Below, piece after piece: positions 1 to 13,076 of a DNA stretch of 64,000 nt. A model generated the notes under the pieces. The model was not told the DNA's origin and searched no databases. It was given only the letters and a program-made list of their open reading frames with translations. A program made the translations under genes and the position numbers. Origin of the DNA: Acanthochlamys bracteata (Eukaryota; Streptophyta; Magnoliopsida; Pandanales; Velloziaceae); the NCBI GenBank assembly GCA_019914995.1, contig CM034128.1, positions 2,978,501-3,042,500 of the forward strand. The letters are read 5' to 3'. Position 1 is the first letter of the stretch; each line of letters opens with the position of its first letter.

Positions 1-1099
1 ATTTCAATAAAGTTTTTATAATATTTAAAAAGATCTTTTAAATTTTAAAAAACACATAAATTATACACTATAAAATTTTTAATGTAAATTTTATATTTGA
101 GGAGTTTTTCAAACTCAAACTTGTTCCAAAAAAAATCTTAAAATAAATTTTTTTAGAAAAGTTTTTATTTTAGATATTTCTATACGTTCTCTATAAATGT
201 TTATAGAAGAAACTTTTTCGTTGCCATTGTTTATGGGCCAACATGGAAGTCTTTTAAAAAAACATTCAAACATTAAGTTTATTTTTAAGCTTTTTACAAA
301 ATAAATTTAACTTTCTCGACTTTAAAAATATAATAGAAATTATATACATAAAAATTTATAACATTATCCAATACTCCAGTTACGTTTGTTTCATAATCTT
401 CCAAATTAAGATGATAGTTAGGAATACTTTTCAACTTCTTTTCGGTACTTTTAAATTAAAATTTTTTATAAATTATTATAAATATTTATTTATAGTTTTT
501 TATTTTGTAGATAAAAAATAAAACTTTGTTGATAAAAATTTTTATTTTTAAAAAGCATTTTCAAAATCCACTAAAAAAAAGGGAGGCGTTCTTCACTATG
601 GTGCATACGTGAAACAATCAGTCAATAAGAACATAAGACTTGAAAAACATAATTACATCAACTGTCAAGTAACTGCTCTATCAAACAATTGGCAGTGCTT
701 ATAGAAATACCTTCCCATAATCATGTCGACAACAAGCTTCACTCTTCTTCCATTTCCAACCCAACATCCCCAACTAAGTAAAAAGACTTACCTTCCTAGT
801 ACATCAAATATGATCTTGAAAGTGGTGATCTAATTAACAGTTAACTGAACTTGTCATTCTCGAAATGTATTTGCAGGTGATGATTTGCGCAGAATTGGGT
901 GTGTTTTTTCTCTCTCGGTGAAATCAACAGCAGTGGAAAGAGAAACTCAGGCCTTCCACAGAAGTGGGAGTACAGAAAATTTTCTCAAGGAACCAAAAAG
1001 TTGTCAAGTGGCTTTAAACCGAACCAAAAACAAAAAAAAAAGCAATATCGACAGAGCAAGAAAGAAAGAAAGAAATTTGATCAGTAGAGATTTGTAGAG
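1..1099. other. AT-rich intergenic DNA upstream of the GLYR1-like pseudogene
   Basis: No gene is seen. Bases 1-580 are very AT-rich with runs of A and T like the AT-rich MITE-like repeats elsewhere in the window. From about 600 onward the composition is more balanced. The stretch just before 1100 would be the promoter and 5' UTR of the former reductase gene. Short open frames here (for example 885-1097) have no recognisable motif. Confidence 0.5.
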
Positions 1100-2464
1100 A
1101 TGGAAGTTGGGTTTTTGGGATCGGGGATCATGGGAGAGGCAATGGCTTTGCGTCTTCTCCAACACGGATTCAGGGTTACATTCTGGAACTGGACTCTTGC
1201 CAAGGTCTTTTTCTTGTTTTCTTCTTCTATTTATTGTTATTATTTTTTTAAACTTGTCTCAAAGTTTGTTGTTTTTGATTGACAATTAGTACCCATCTTG
1301 CGATCTTTGGTTTCAAGAGATTAAAATGGTATAAATACCTATTCTTTGTTCATATTGGTTACTCAGTTCTGATTTGTGGATCTGAAGAACATTGTTTAGA
1401 TTATTATCTAGTTAGATTAGATTAGACACTAGAAGTAATTTTCTTAATTTAACAATACTATGATGCTTGATAATTGATGCCTCAAGCTTCTTAGTTTGTG
1501 ATTAGACTAATAATTTACTGTATCAGAGTTTATTTAGTGTAAAGTTGGTTCAAGTGCAGCAATGTTCAATTGGCGTTAATTTTGGAATACTGAAAGGAAC
1601 CTGTTCCATATAAACTTTTTCGCTTAGAATGCAGTGTGATGAGTAGTAGAGAAAGGTGCTTCAGTTGGGGAAACACCATGACTGTTGTAAAGAAGTGCAA
1701 ACATATTATAGAAATGCAATTTGATCCAAAAGCTTGGAGAGATATCCTTTCAGAAAAGCATGATTTTAGTGTTGGATTTGAGAATTAGGCATCTCACTTT
1801 CTTATCGTTGAGGTCCTTTTTGACAAAGACAGAGTGTTGAGCAAATCTGCCAAGGAGAAGGCCATATTGACATGTCACCTTAGATGTTGACACTTCATCA
1901 AGGATTAATGAGGTCTGGAGTATTTGTTTATGCCATCTGTTTTCATTCTGCATTGCTTTCATCTTCAAACATTCTCATAAATTTGAATCCAAGTGAAACC
2001 TGCAAATGAAACTTAGTGCCACTAACCATTCACATAATGCATTGAAGTGTTACCTAACCAATCCATTCTTGATGTTGTATGTGTTGCCAAGTACTCGGAC
2101 TGTAGTGCTTAGTCCTAACATTTGCTTTTGGCATATCAAGTAGTTCTTACTACATTATTAGTTGGTATCTTATGCATTCATTTACTTGTAGTTTCTTTTA
2201 GTTAAACTAACCACATGCTTGTTGAGGTTTGTTGGTTGTTCGAGAATCATAACGGAAGATAGGACATTGCATTGTATACAGGCCCATTTGCTTGATTCAG
2301 ATATTTTCAGAAACTCACTATGTGAAAGGAAGTTGCTACCTTTAAAAAATAAACCTAGATAGGCATGCGTTTTATGGTTTTTTTTGTTTTGCAATTTGCA
2401 AAAAAAAGTTTTAAGCTAGTCTAAATTATGTTAGAAATCTTCTTGTTTATTATGCATATGTTGC

Positions 2465-3357
2465 CAAGATTGTCGAGATCGAAATTTTACTTAGGATCAT
2501 TTTGCTTGCGTAGGATGTATAATCAAAATTTTAAGTAAGATCATAAAATTTTACTTATCTGTAATATTTTTATAAAATATAATTTTAAAATTTTAGATAA
2601 TACTTATTAAGATTGCTGAAAATTTAATACATAAATTTTCTTATATTTTATGTTATTGTAAGAAATTAATAATGTTCATCTTTTTTGTTCAGATGAACTA
2701 TGTTATTAATATTTTTTTATTATTTCATTTAACTCATTATCATAATCTCTTTATAGATTATGTCATTTTATAAATGTACACTTATATCGTTATAGGCATA
2801 TTTAAAAAATTTAATCTTTTATATAATCAATCAATTAGGTGACAAGCAATCATTTTTATTGCCTCAAAATAGAAAAAATAATCCAAATCTCTTTTTTACA
2901 AACTCAAATCCTAATAATAATTTACAACAATCGTATGTGTAGTCAGTTCTCTTCTTCCTCCGGAATCCGAAAGACACAGAGCATTTTATTAAACCATTAT
3001 CACTGCACTGCTCACATCTTTGAACTCTGCCCTCAATCTATTCGAAATAATTTTTTACTCCATAACAAATCCTTCACAGAGTAAATAAAAAACTACCGCA
3101 CCCGTTATAAACGAACCATGAATCTTCTCTAACTATTATAGCTTCGTTCAAAACCCTAAAACTCTCTTGATTCATGAAGGTTTTTTATAAGTTGAAATTG
3201 TAAGATCGCACGTAAGATCGGATCTTAAGAATTTTAGGATCGAAATCTTACTCCGATTTATATAAATAGGATCTTGTGTCAAATAGGATCGTTTTACTGA
3301 TGTAAAATCATAAAAATCGTAAAATTTTAAATATAAATCGGGATGTTAATAACCATC
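2465..3357. mobile_element. MITE, CAAGGTT-family, longer copy, with 8-bp target duplication
   Basis: The left end reads CAAGATTGTCGAGATCG, and the right end is the degenerate inverted version (complement of AATCGGGATGTTAATAACCATC). The element is flanked by the same 8 bases, TATGTTGC, at 2457-2464 and 3358-3365. Inner arms are rich in GATCTTA/TAAGATC and ACGATTTTA words, as in the copy at 3600-4095. It lies in an intron of the GLYR1-like pseudogene. The centre (about 2930-3180) is less AT-rich than the arms. An 8-bp duplication suggests hAT-type or Mutator-type mobilisation; which one is not decided by the sequence. Confidence 0.75.
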
Positions 3358-3599
3358 TATGTTGCTACTTTGTGTTTGCATTGCAGTGCTGACTCTAAAT
3401 TTCTTACATAAATTTGCCCCAAGCTGTCACTAGCAGGGGTTGTTATTTTATTAAAGCTCCAGAATCTGGTAGGAAGAAGCTACCAAGGATGGTCAGCCGA
3501 TTATTTTGCTGCTGAGGACAAGGTAAGAACTGTTTCAATTGGTTTTTCTAAGCCTCTGTGAATGAGCACTTTGGGGCAATCAAATAGGAGCCTTGTATC

Positions 3600-4095
3600 C
3601 AAGGTTATCAAAATCGTGATAAAAATCTTAAAATTGTACGATTTTACTTCACCTAAACGATCCCGATCTTAAGTAAAATCTCACCTAAATCCCGATTTAA
3701 ATCTTAAAATCGGTAAGATCCCGATTTTATACGATTTTATTTTTAAATTTTTTTTTGTAATTAACTATATTTGAAAGAGTTTTTTACAAAATTTTAAAGA
3801 GTTTTCTATAAGGGTTTGAAGATTTTCTGAAAAATTATAATTTTGAGAAAATTTCTATAAAATATAGAGTAATTTTTTATAAAATTTAAAAGAAATTAAT
3901 TTTTGTTTAAATGTACTAAAATTTTTTTAGAAAAAATATTAGAAAAACTTTTATAAAAGATTTTTAATGGTATTAAAAAAAATTTCATAAAATTTATCGG
4001 TATGTAAAATCTTATGATCTTACTTTAAGATTCCGATTTTACGATCATATTCGAACGAAACGATCTTACCTAAGATCCCGATTTTGACAACCTTG
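3600..4095. mobile_element. MITE, CAAGGTT-family, 496 bp, with perfect 8-bp target duplication
   Basis: Terminal inverted repeats begin CAAGGTTATCAAAATCG on the left and are mirrored by CAAGGTTGTCAAAATCG on the right. The 8-bp direct repeat CTTGTATC flanks the element at 3592-3599 and 4096-4103. Sub-terminal words such as CCCGATTTTA and GATCTTACC recur in inverted orientation, so the arms can fold over more than 100 bases. There is no open frame. It sits in an intron of the GLYR1-like pseudogene. Confidence 0.85.
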
Positions 4096-5892
4096 CTTGT
4101 ATCAGCTAATGTAATATGGATGTTGAAGAAGATTTTTAATAGTTAAGCCAATTCTGTATTGAGGATTCAGTCTTTTTGAGCAGTAGTGTCCCTTCGATTT
4201 GCCTTTAAGCACAATGAAAAAACAGTATACCCATAATTTCGTCATGTTCCCACTGTTTTCGTAGTATTCTTGAACCTTTTTACACCTTTTTAGAATAGTT
4301 ATTCTTTCCTTCGCATCTATCAAGTATAACTGCAACTTATAGCAACTAATCTGACATATTTGTGACTCCATTCTCTGCTTTTATGCAGAAATTGTATGAT
4401 GAAGCTTCCTGTATTTGACGGACTAGGGAAGAAGTCTTTTTACTTGGGAGATGCTGGAAATGGAGCAAGAATGAAGTTGTTGTCAACATCATTGTGGAAA
4501 GGTACAGGTTTCCTTCATGTTGTTAGTGCACAGCTTTTAGGAAAATTGCCTTATTGAAGCTCAGATTCTTTTGCACCTGAATATTAATAGTGAGCTTGAC
4601 CTACTTTCATATCCTTTTAATTAGCATGGAAGAAACCCATGTTGTTCTTTTTTTGGGCACATAGATGCTATTTCACTTTGAATGCTCTAGTTCTTCAAAT
4701 TATCTTGAGTTACCGGTTGATTATGCTACATAGTACTAGACAAAGTGCCAGTATAAGGTTGTCATGATTGAAAGTTCTCTACATGTCTTAAGGTTTCAGC
4801 ATGTACGATAGCTCCCTTCATGACTGGTAGTACTGCATTTTTTTGTTCGTGGAGAAAAATGAAGGATCCAGGTGGAAGTTTTAACTAAGAAACTTTATGT
4901 AGCTTATAGTTTGTGCCTCGATTGAAGTGACTTCTTGCATCTCAGTTTCTATATAAAACGAGGTCATACTTTACTTCCAGAATATGCAATCAAATAGTAT
5001 CTACATGCAATAGTTGAGATATGTTGCATTTTCAAGGGTTAACCTGTGCATTTTATTACTCACTGTTCCAAGTTCTTCTCTGCCTCAATGTTGTCTTAAG
5101 GTCCATATGTAAGATTATCATATCTGGAATCGAAGTGTGAAGAGAGCTGTGGCTTTCTGTAGTTTTGGCATTGGTCCAATTTCAAGTTATGGCTCGCTCC
5201 AAAGACAGACATCCTGAATATCCTTCCATGTCAGACTTGATGCTCTAAGCATCAGATTGTGGAACCTCATATACTTCCTATTATCTTCATTAAATTTGAA
5301 ATTTATGCTTTGATTGTCATCAGTTGGTGCGTGATCATTGTAGTTTGGACCTGAATTACTCTGAATAATGGATTTTTTTTCCACTCAGCATGATGAATGC
5401 ATTTTCTGAAGGACTCTGGCTGACCAAAGTGGACTGAACTGGCGAACGGTACTTGATGTTCTTGTACATGGTATTCGTCATTGTCTTATAATACTATGCT
5501 TGTGTTTGGTTCATGCTCCGGATTTATTTAAAATCTGTGGTAATATCTCTCAGGATTTAGACGCATGTTCAAGATTAAAGGCCCTGCAATGCTAAAAAGC
5601 AGTTACCCTCCAGCACTCCAGCATCAATAGAAGGATATAAGATTGGCACTTGATCTTCGAGATGAGCATTCAGCCTCAATGCCCGTTGCTGCCAGCGGCT
5701 AATGAGGTTGGGTTCTTAAACTCGTTTGGTTTCAGCTCTCCATTGTTTCAATATCATACGGCTTTCTTCATTCATGCTGCTTACCATTTGCAGGCATTCA
5801 AGAAAGCAAGGAACATAGAGCTCAGTGACTTAGATTTCTCAGCAGTGTTCGAGGCAGTGGAGGGAACAAGAAGCACAAGTGACATAAAATAA

Positions 5893-8800
5893 GCTATGGA
5901 CTATTTCAATAATTATGTCAAATCGTTAAAACAAACTGCCGTCTTAAGCGTTCCCTTTACAATTGCTGCCTGTATAGATCTTTTTTCAGCTCCGTCTCGG
6001 ATATTAGTTCTATTATTTCTTTACAAGTTGCAAAGAATGAAATTATTGTGAATTTCTCATTAAATTCAGAAGGTAGCCATGATCAAATGTACTATATATA
6101 CATAAACTTCAGTTATATTATTGTTGCTTTTCAGAATGAATTTGATCCCAGGTTCAAATGCCCTGTTATAATAGCGGCAACAACAACAACAACAATAGAG
6201 AAGAATCTCAGCTGCATCAACTAGTTTTTCATGCCAAAACGTTTCTTTCATAAACAAGTTTTTTAATTAATAGCAACAGAATCTAACGAAAAAATTGTCA
6301 AATCTTTTTAACCATGAAACTTGAGCCTTGAAACAAAAATATATTTAACTTACATTACAGAAAGTAGGCAGATAAATATTATAAGAATATTGTCAGTACA
6401 TTCAACATAGAATCTTACTTTGTTCATGAACCATTTTTTACGGAAGTGGATTTTTTCTATAAGCACTTTGAGATCCCAAAGTTATTTAAACCAAGAAGTC
6501 GGTAACGATTTTATAACGGTGAACCAACACTGTGTCAATAATTTTTCTTGGAAACTTCAATAGTTGATTACGTTGATAGTAAGACAAGTTAGGAATAATA
6601 AAGATGACGTAGTAATACCTTGACTCGAACTTTCAGTAATCGAAACTTTTTTTTTTTCTAATACGATTGCGTTAAAGACTTCTTAAAAGAACAAATAAAA
6701 TTTCACGTGCTTTGTCAATAATGAAGGCATGTAATAATGTCGTTAATTTTTAGCGTAACAAGTACGTGACTAAACCGCTAAAGCAGATTTTTTAGGGCGT
6801 TTGACAGAATGATTCAATTACTTATCGTTTTAAAAAAAATTTTCTATTTTAAATAAATTTTACAGTATTAAATAAATTATGTTAAAATTTAAAAAATATA
6901 TAAAAATTATATCATACAATTTATATATATAATATTTTTAAGTTAAACAAATTAAATTTATTTTAAAAAAATATTTATTTTATAGGTATTTCAAAACGTT
7001 TCTAGAAAGTCTCACCATTCCAAGTTCTTATTCTTATTAAAAGGAAACTTGTTTTACAGTCCAAGTGAATACATAAAAAATGTTCCTTATCATAGATGCA
7101 GAAAACACCCTACTTAATAACAATAATGCTTGAATTTTACTAAAGAACTCAACAAACTTGACAAGATTAAACATGTACCTAACCACAAAACTCAGATGTA
7201 GGAAGCTTATGCATAAATCTTAATAGTTTGCAACGGTTTTTGCACTATACTGACTTTGAATCTTTGCTGTTATATGATATCACTTTCATACATTGTGAAT
7301 TATCAAAATCTCTTGAATCCGATTTTATAATTCCATCAAAAACAAGCAAGCATACATTGACAGAGAATTCTCATATTCCTTTCAGTTGCGTATCGTAAAA
7401 TAATATAGAGAACAATCGCAAGTAGAGCAATGTAAAAAATGAAAGAAATAAAATAATTTTATTTCCCTCGAAATAGTTGTAATGAAACAGAGAAGATCTA
7501 TTACATCATGCCTAGCAAATGCATTACATTAGTTCATCTAGACTTCTTCAGCGCAACCTGAAACAATTTTCGACATAACTGTTTTGATTTATGTTGAACA
7601 AATCAGATTAAAATGTGTAGACTTCTTCTAAGATTGAAATGGAATCGTTCACTAGAAACCAAGGCACAGGTAAAATATTGAATAATCATGTAATAATTTA
7701 CTAGCACTGATAAGATAGTTTAATCAGTAATGAACAATTAAATAGCTACAGAAACAAATATAAAAGCAAAAATTGCAGAGATGAAGCTCAATTGAATACA
7801 TATTTGGTGAAAAATATTGACCAAGTCACTTTAGTTACATCTAAACTAACTTCATCTGTTAATAATTCCAGAAAGTGGAGATGTTGTTCAGCAACATGCA
7901 GTTATAATTGTTAAAGAAATAAATACAGTTAGTTATACCAACAAATTAAGGAGTTGAATTTCAACAGGCAAATGCATGTTCTAGGGAAGAGGCACATAAT
8001 TATGATCTGAATTTGAAGTTTTCATACATAATGCTGGATAATCAAACATGAGATCATGCTTGCGAACGTTCTACAAATTATGGGCTGGTTAAGAAAAACC
8101 AGGGCATTTAAAAGTCACTGAGATTTGAACCACTAATGTACTTAAATTAACATAAGAGAACATGTCTCCCGGTTGACCTGATAGGAATCATAGGACAGGT
8201 CTTCGTAGCACAACTCTTCTTTTTATTTTCCTTAAATTCAGATTAATGCTTGCAGCTAAGCAGTAACGTTGATGTTGCTTTCGAGTTTTTTAATCAAGAT
8301 CAACATTCATCTTCATGTCTTAGCATGGTGTCCCAACCTTAAACCTAGCTAATAACTATGGAAAAAGAAAAGGTACACCAAATCTACACCATATGCATTA
8401 CCCAAGTCTTACAGTCAACTTTGCCGACTTGTTGTTTTGCATTTAACTAAAGGCTTCATTTGTTTTACCAGTGATCCGGGGGTCATTTTAGAATACTTTT
8501 AAAATAAATTTTTTCTAAAATAAAAAATATTTTTATTTTATTTTAAAAAATAATAAAAATAAATTAATAATAAAATTTTATTCCGTAAAATTTTTATAAT
8601 TTAAAATATTTAAATAATTGTTATAAAATATTTTTGAAGATTTATTAAAATATATAAATAAAAATTATTTTTGTGAAATTTCTACGTCTTGCGGATCTTA
8701 TTACTAAATTTTCTCAAATCTCAGCTGAGGAGGCTGAACCTTGAAAATTATAAAACTCCTGTTCAATTTATACTCTTGAAACTTGTGTACTTGACTTTTT

Positions 8801-11800
8801 CATGATTTTATTAAGGCTTACAACTTGGAAATGTTATTAATCATGCAATTCCTTGCCAATTGCATGGAACCTCTACCTGAACCTGAATACCAAAATAAAA
8901 GGGAACCCAATTATAGAATTATTAAATGATAATGTAAAGGGAGCCAGTAAGAAGCCACGTTAGTGACTCTTATCTTAGAGACAATAAGGGTGTGCTTTTG
9001 TCATCCTTACAACTCACCTCCTTTTATTAAAACGTCACCTCTGGCTCAGTTTTAGCTAAAAAAAAAAATACAAAAAATTACTTCCAATTTATTTCTTTCT
9101 AAACGAAAATTTAAAATTTAAAATCATTTCTAACGACACTATTTATAATAATTTATTTTTTAATAACTCATTTTTAATTCAAAAAAATACACTCTAAATA
9201 GGCACAAGGAGAAAGAGGCCGATTAGAAAGAGCATGGTCTCCGGTTTCTTGGCTTTTACCATTTTACTTACATTCCATGGTCCACCCCAACCAAAGTGCT
9301 CCTAGAAGAAAATTCTAAGGCTCGTCTTAGTGATTGTACAGCAATCTATACGAAAGGTCACTGAGTCGATTATTTCAACGCAATCCAAAAAATCATTAGC
9401 AGCAGATGGTTCAAGAGGTTTGTTCTATATTTTTCAAAGATTTTGTTGTCCATTCTGCAAAGAGTGGAGAAAAGAAGTTAGCAGACGTTCAAAATGAAGA
9501 TTCATCAATGAAAAAATCAATTCATTTACTTGAAGTATGTTGGCTAAATAATTGCAGAAATTGGTAGCAGACAAGGCATATTACAAGATAGGAAGGAGAT
9601 TAGTCAATATAAGTTAATTACCATGAGAAAAATAGTTGAAGAATGGTAAAGAAATACTCAGGGCAACCCAAATGTACTAGATAAGAGTGGAGAAGTTAAT
9701 AGAATATCAAATAGTTAAATTATTAAAGAGAAAAATCTAACATGTAAACAGATAAAGAGGACATAAACCTCAATCAAATGCATTATTTTAATAGAAGATC
9801 TTGACCCGTGGGCTCTAGAAATTTATAATAATTACTGAAAAGAGGCAAAAGAAAAAACCTAAGCTTGGTTCTAGAATGGAATCTATCACCGTCTCATCAC
9901 TGTGATGGCAGCTAAGGTTTCACAAGATATCACTTAAACCCCCACTACTTCTATCTTTCCTTCTTTGAATTAGACAAACTGATTTTATAAATTTGAAACT
10001 GCTGTGCTCTCTTGACCTTATTTTGTAAGTCCTTGTCGCATGACTCATCTCGTAATGTCCTTATCTCTAATATCGTGTCTCACAGCAGTTAATGTTGCTT
10101 TCAAGTTGCCAATCAAGACCTAGACTAATCAACATACATATCCCGACCTCGCCTCATAACGACAATAAAGATAATATTTAACTAAACCTACATCATCTAC
10201 AACAAAATTTTCGATTCCATGTCTTCTGATAGTCATCCATTTTGTTCAGTTTAAACATGCTTCTTTTCATCTAGTATACTAGTAAGTAGGCAGTTTACCA
10301 GAAACTTTTTCAGATTTATTGGCTATTCCTTCTCTGCCTCTAGCATTACTTAGCAGTAAGTACTCAGTAAAAACTTGATTGGTATTTACAGATAAGCGTA
10401 TCTATGAAGGATGCTATGGGCAATACTTCATAATATGTTTCTTCAACTGAAAACAAGAATTGCCTCTACTTATCAACAATCAAGATGATGAATCAATTAG
10501 CAGGAATAGTAATGTCACGACATCATGAATTACTAACTTTCTACCCTATAAATTTCTGATCAGCATTAACGAATGTAGAGATTGAAGAAAGATGGTAATC
10601 AATGTACCTTACTATTGTCCTCACAGTTAATTCTGGTCTCAAAAAATGGGTGAGCTGCCCTGAATGTTTAAGACAAAATTGAAACCAGATTAACGAGTGA
10701 CATAACAGAAAGTTACATATGAACATTGCATGACAAAATGTTAACTCAAAGATGAACAAATCTTATTTCTTAATAAATAGAAAGCATTCAGTGGTATTAA
10801 ATCAGATGGTAGGCACAAAGGCTACATCCTCATCCTACCTAGAAACGGTCTTAAAAATGCTCTCAACATTATAATTCATGCAATAATGGTTGTCCTTACT
10901 ATGTAGAAGATGTAGATAAGGTAATGTAAAGGGTGTGGGCCAATTCATTTCTGCATCAGAGAATCATCCAGCACTCATCAGACTAGCATTGCTTCTAGAA
11001 GGTAAGAAGACTTCACGTCTCCACGTCCCACAAGGTGGCCAATCACTGAACTGCCCTGGAGACTCCCAAAAGCTTTTCCCTTGCAGAATCTAATTTGGTG
11101 GCTAAAGACAATGAAAATGGCCTCAATATACTGATACCATAATCGATAAAGAAGCAGAGAGGAATTCTTGCAAAAAGTGTTAGCTTTGGAATTTTATGAT
11201 ATGTTTCATTATGCCCGATAATCACAGATGTCTAAGGGCAGAATTTGTGGCTCCTATTCATGCAATCCAATTATCTGCTGTTCTTTCGTTATCAGAAATT
11301 AGAATAAGGATGCCCCTTAAATTCAAGATCATAATACAGAAATTACTAAAGACGAATGGGACAAACAAAAACAGGACTGTCTTGAATGAGTTCTTACACT
11401 TGTATGGAACCATATACACCCTTGAAAATGCTAGAGGCACTCGCTAAGTCTCACTCGCAAAAGAAGAAAAGTGAAAAACATATATTGATTTCTAGTGGAA
11501 CTGATTTTGAACCTGAATACTTACCATGTGAAGTCAAGAACATATACGTGTCTTAATGATGTAAAAGATATAATCTAAACTATAGGTAAGAAATTAAGCC
11601 ATCAGATATATTATAACTTTGGGCATTATGTGCGTCCAATGCCAAATTCACATGTTGCATTATACAAAAGAGAACCATCTATGACCTTCATTGTCTTTAA
11701 AGTTCATTCAGCTAAGAAAGGCAAAAAATTATAATAAAAAAAGAAGAAAAAGAAGAAGGAACAAAGAAATCAGGATTCCAAATTAGACTGGGACACAAGT

Positions 11801-12184
11801 AACACATCAGCTCCGACCTATAGCAATCCAAAAACCCAAAAGTGCTGAGCAGCCTAGTGATGGTGGTGTTGGAATTCTGATGAATGCCAACAGCTAAGAA
11901 CTACTAATCAAAACGTGATTCTAGAAGCACTTTTGTTGTTTTTGTATAAAAAACAAGCTTTTCTTCCTCCTTCCTTTTCTCTTTACTCAACTCTCCAATC
12001 AATGATCAAGCAATTCCACATTCTTCAATCAGTATCATCTCAGCTGGTGGGTCAATCCCTCAAGCAAAGCCCACATGCATGAGACCGAACTCGACAACAC
12101 AAATAACTTAACTTTTCGCATTAATTTTTTTCTTCTCTATTAAACAAACATGTATCTAGAAAGAAATATTAATCATTAAGGTAC
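5893..12184. other. 6.3-kb gene-poor interval
   Basis: No coding region could be supported on either strand. Open frames are short (90 codons or fewer) and lack recognisable motifs. A (CAA)n microsatellite lies at about 6175-6197. AT-rich MITE-like stretches lie at about 6790-7005 and 8476-8690. The more balanced DNA between about 7,450 and 12,100 could hold a non-coding transcript or strongly decayed exons, but nothing is identifiable. Confidence 0.5.
8476..8690. repeat. AT-rich MITE-like repeat (family D)
   Basis: A roughly 215-bp block almost entirely of A and T. Its core TAAAATAAAAAATATTTTTA recurs near 26,606 and 32,607, followed in each copy by TAATAATAAAATTTTA-like and TAAATAATT-like words in the same order. 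Boundaries are approximate and no target duplication was resolved. Confidence 0.45.
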
Positions 12185-12743
12185 AGGAGTGGCAATTCAG
12201 ATTCTTGGATCGATTTCGGATCGACCTATATAATAATCGGATCAAAATTATTCAATACTAATCCTACAAATTATATTTATATGGATAAATTTATCAATTC
12301 TAATCCAATATATTTAATAATCACATCAAATTCGAATCGATCTATTTAATAATTAAAATTATTAAAATAAATATTATAAATATTAATTTTTAATAATAAT
12401 TATAATAATAATTAATTATGATATATCTAAAAAATATTAATTTTAATAAAATTTATAAATTAAATAAAATTAGTTAAATTAAAATAAGTTCAAATATATA
12501 ATATATAATATATAAATTAAATTCAAATTTTATATAAATTATTATCTAATTATTAAATAATATATACTATATAAATATTTATACGAATCAATGTCGAATC
12601 AATTCGAATTTAATCTAAATTTGTTTAAATTTTTGGTTCAATTTTGTGTTGATTTGAAATTAATCGAACCAACTAAATCTATTGATTTATTCGGATCGAT
12701 TTTGGATCGAATTTACAGCTACGATCGAAAATTGCCACCTCTC
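12185..12743. mobile_element. Non-autonomous TIR element, GGAGTGGCAATT family, copy 1
   Basis: The left end reads AGGAGTGGCAATT and the right end is its near inverse (AATTGCCACCTCT). Just inside both ends are GGATCGATTTCGGATCG-like sequences in opposite orientation. Flanking 9-mers TTAAGGTAC (12176-12184) and TAAAAGTAC (12744-12752) agree at seven of nine positions, which suggests an aged 9-bp target duplication. The centre is AT-rich and non-coding. A second copy lies at 25408-26235 and shares internal words such as TCAAATTCGAATCGA. It ends about 330 bases before the F-box/kelch start codon, so it lies in that gene's promoter or 5' region. Confidence 0.65.
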
Positions 12744-13076
12744 TAAAAGTACCCTTTCAAAATATCTCATGCAATGCATTATTGTATTACTAAGTGGACC
12801 AAATTTTATCCTCTTCAACTTTCCAAATGCAATCAAGGTATTCCTTATCCTTCTCTATCTCTAGTCTTCAGCTTCTACTTAAACCCCTAATCCCCCATCT
12901 CTCGGAACCTTCTCATTCATTCATTGGGTTTCATTCACTCTTCAACTAGTTTACATCCAACAATCTCAATTCTAGTTCACTCTACTCTTCTATTCCATCC
13001 ATATCAAGAAGATTGCAGCTTTGTAGTTATAAGAACTGATAGCTACAACAAGAACAAGATAAGAATTCAAGAAAAG

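Larger units (their letters stand above)
1100..5892 (+). pseudogene. GLYR1: Decayed glyoxylate/succinic semialdehyde reductase gene (GLYR1 type)
   Basis: Six blocks in the right order match the plant NADPH-dependent glyoxylate/succinic semialdehyde reductase family (beta-hydroxyacid dehydrogenases that detoxify glyoxylate and SSA). Exon 1, 1100-1204, encodes the Rossmann start MEVGFLGSGIMGEAM with GxGxxG kept, but the usual WNRT after the second strand reads WNWT. Other blocks: 3437-3521 (substrate-loop region around KAPESGRKK and DGQ), 4387-4500 (GKKSFYLGDAGNGARMKL), 5388-5473 (MMNAFSEGL), 5551-5700 (KGPAMLKSSYPPA, then RLALDL) and 5790-5892 (AFKKARNIELSDLDFSAV, then a normal TAA end). Frame changes occur inside the 3437, 4387, 5388 and 5551 blocks, and an in-frame TAG follows LQHQ near 5626. 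The exons between about 1205 and 3437 (the rest of the coenzyme domain) are not found. It cannot make the enzyme; exon 1 alone could still be transcribed. Known: family length is about 290 residues. Inferred: a dead duplicate of a gene elsewhere. Confidence 0.85.
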
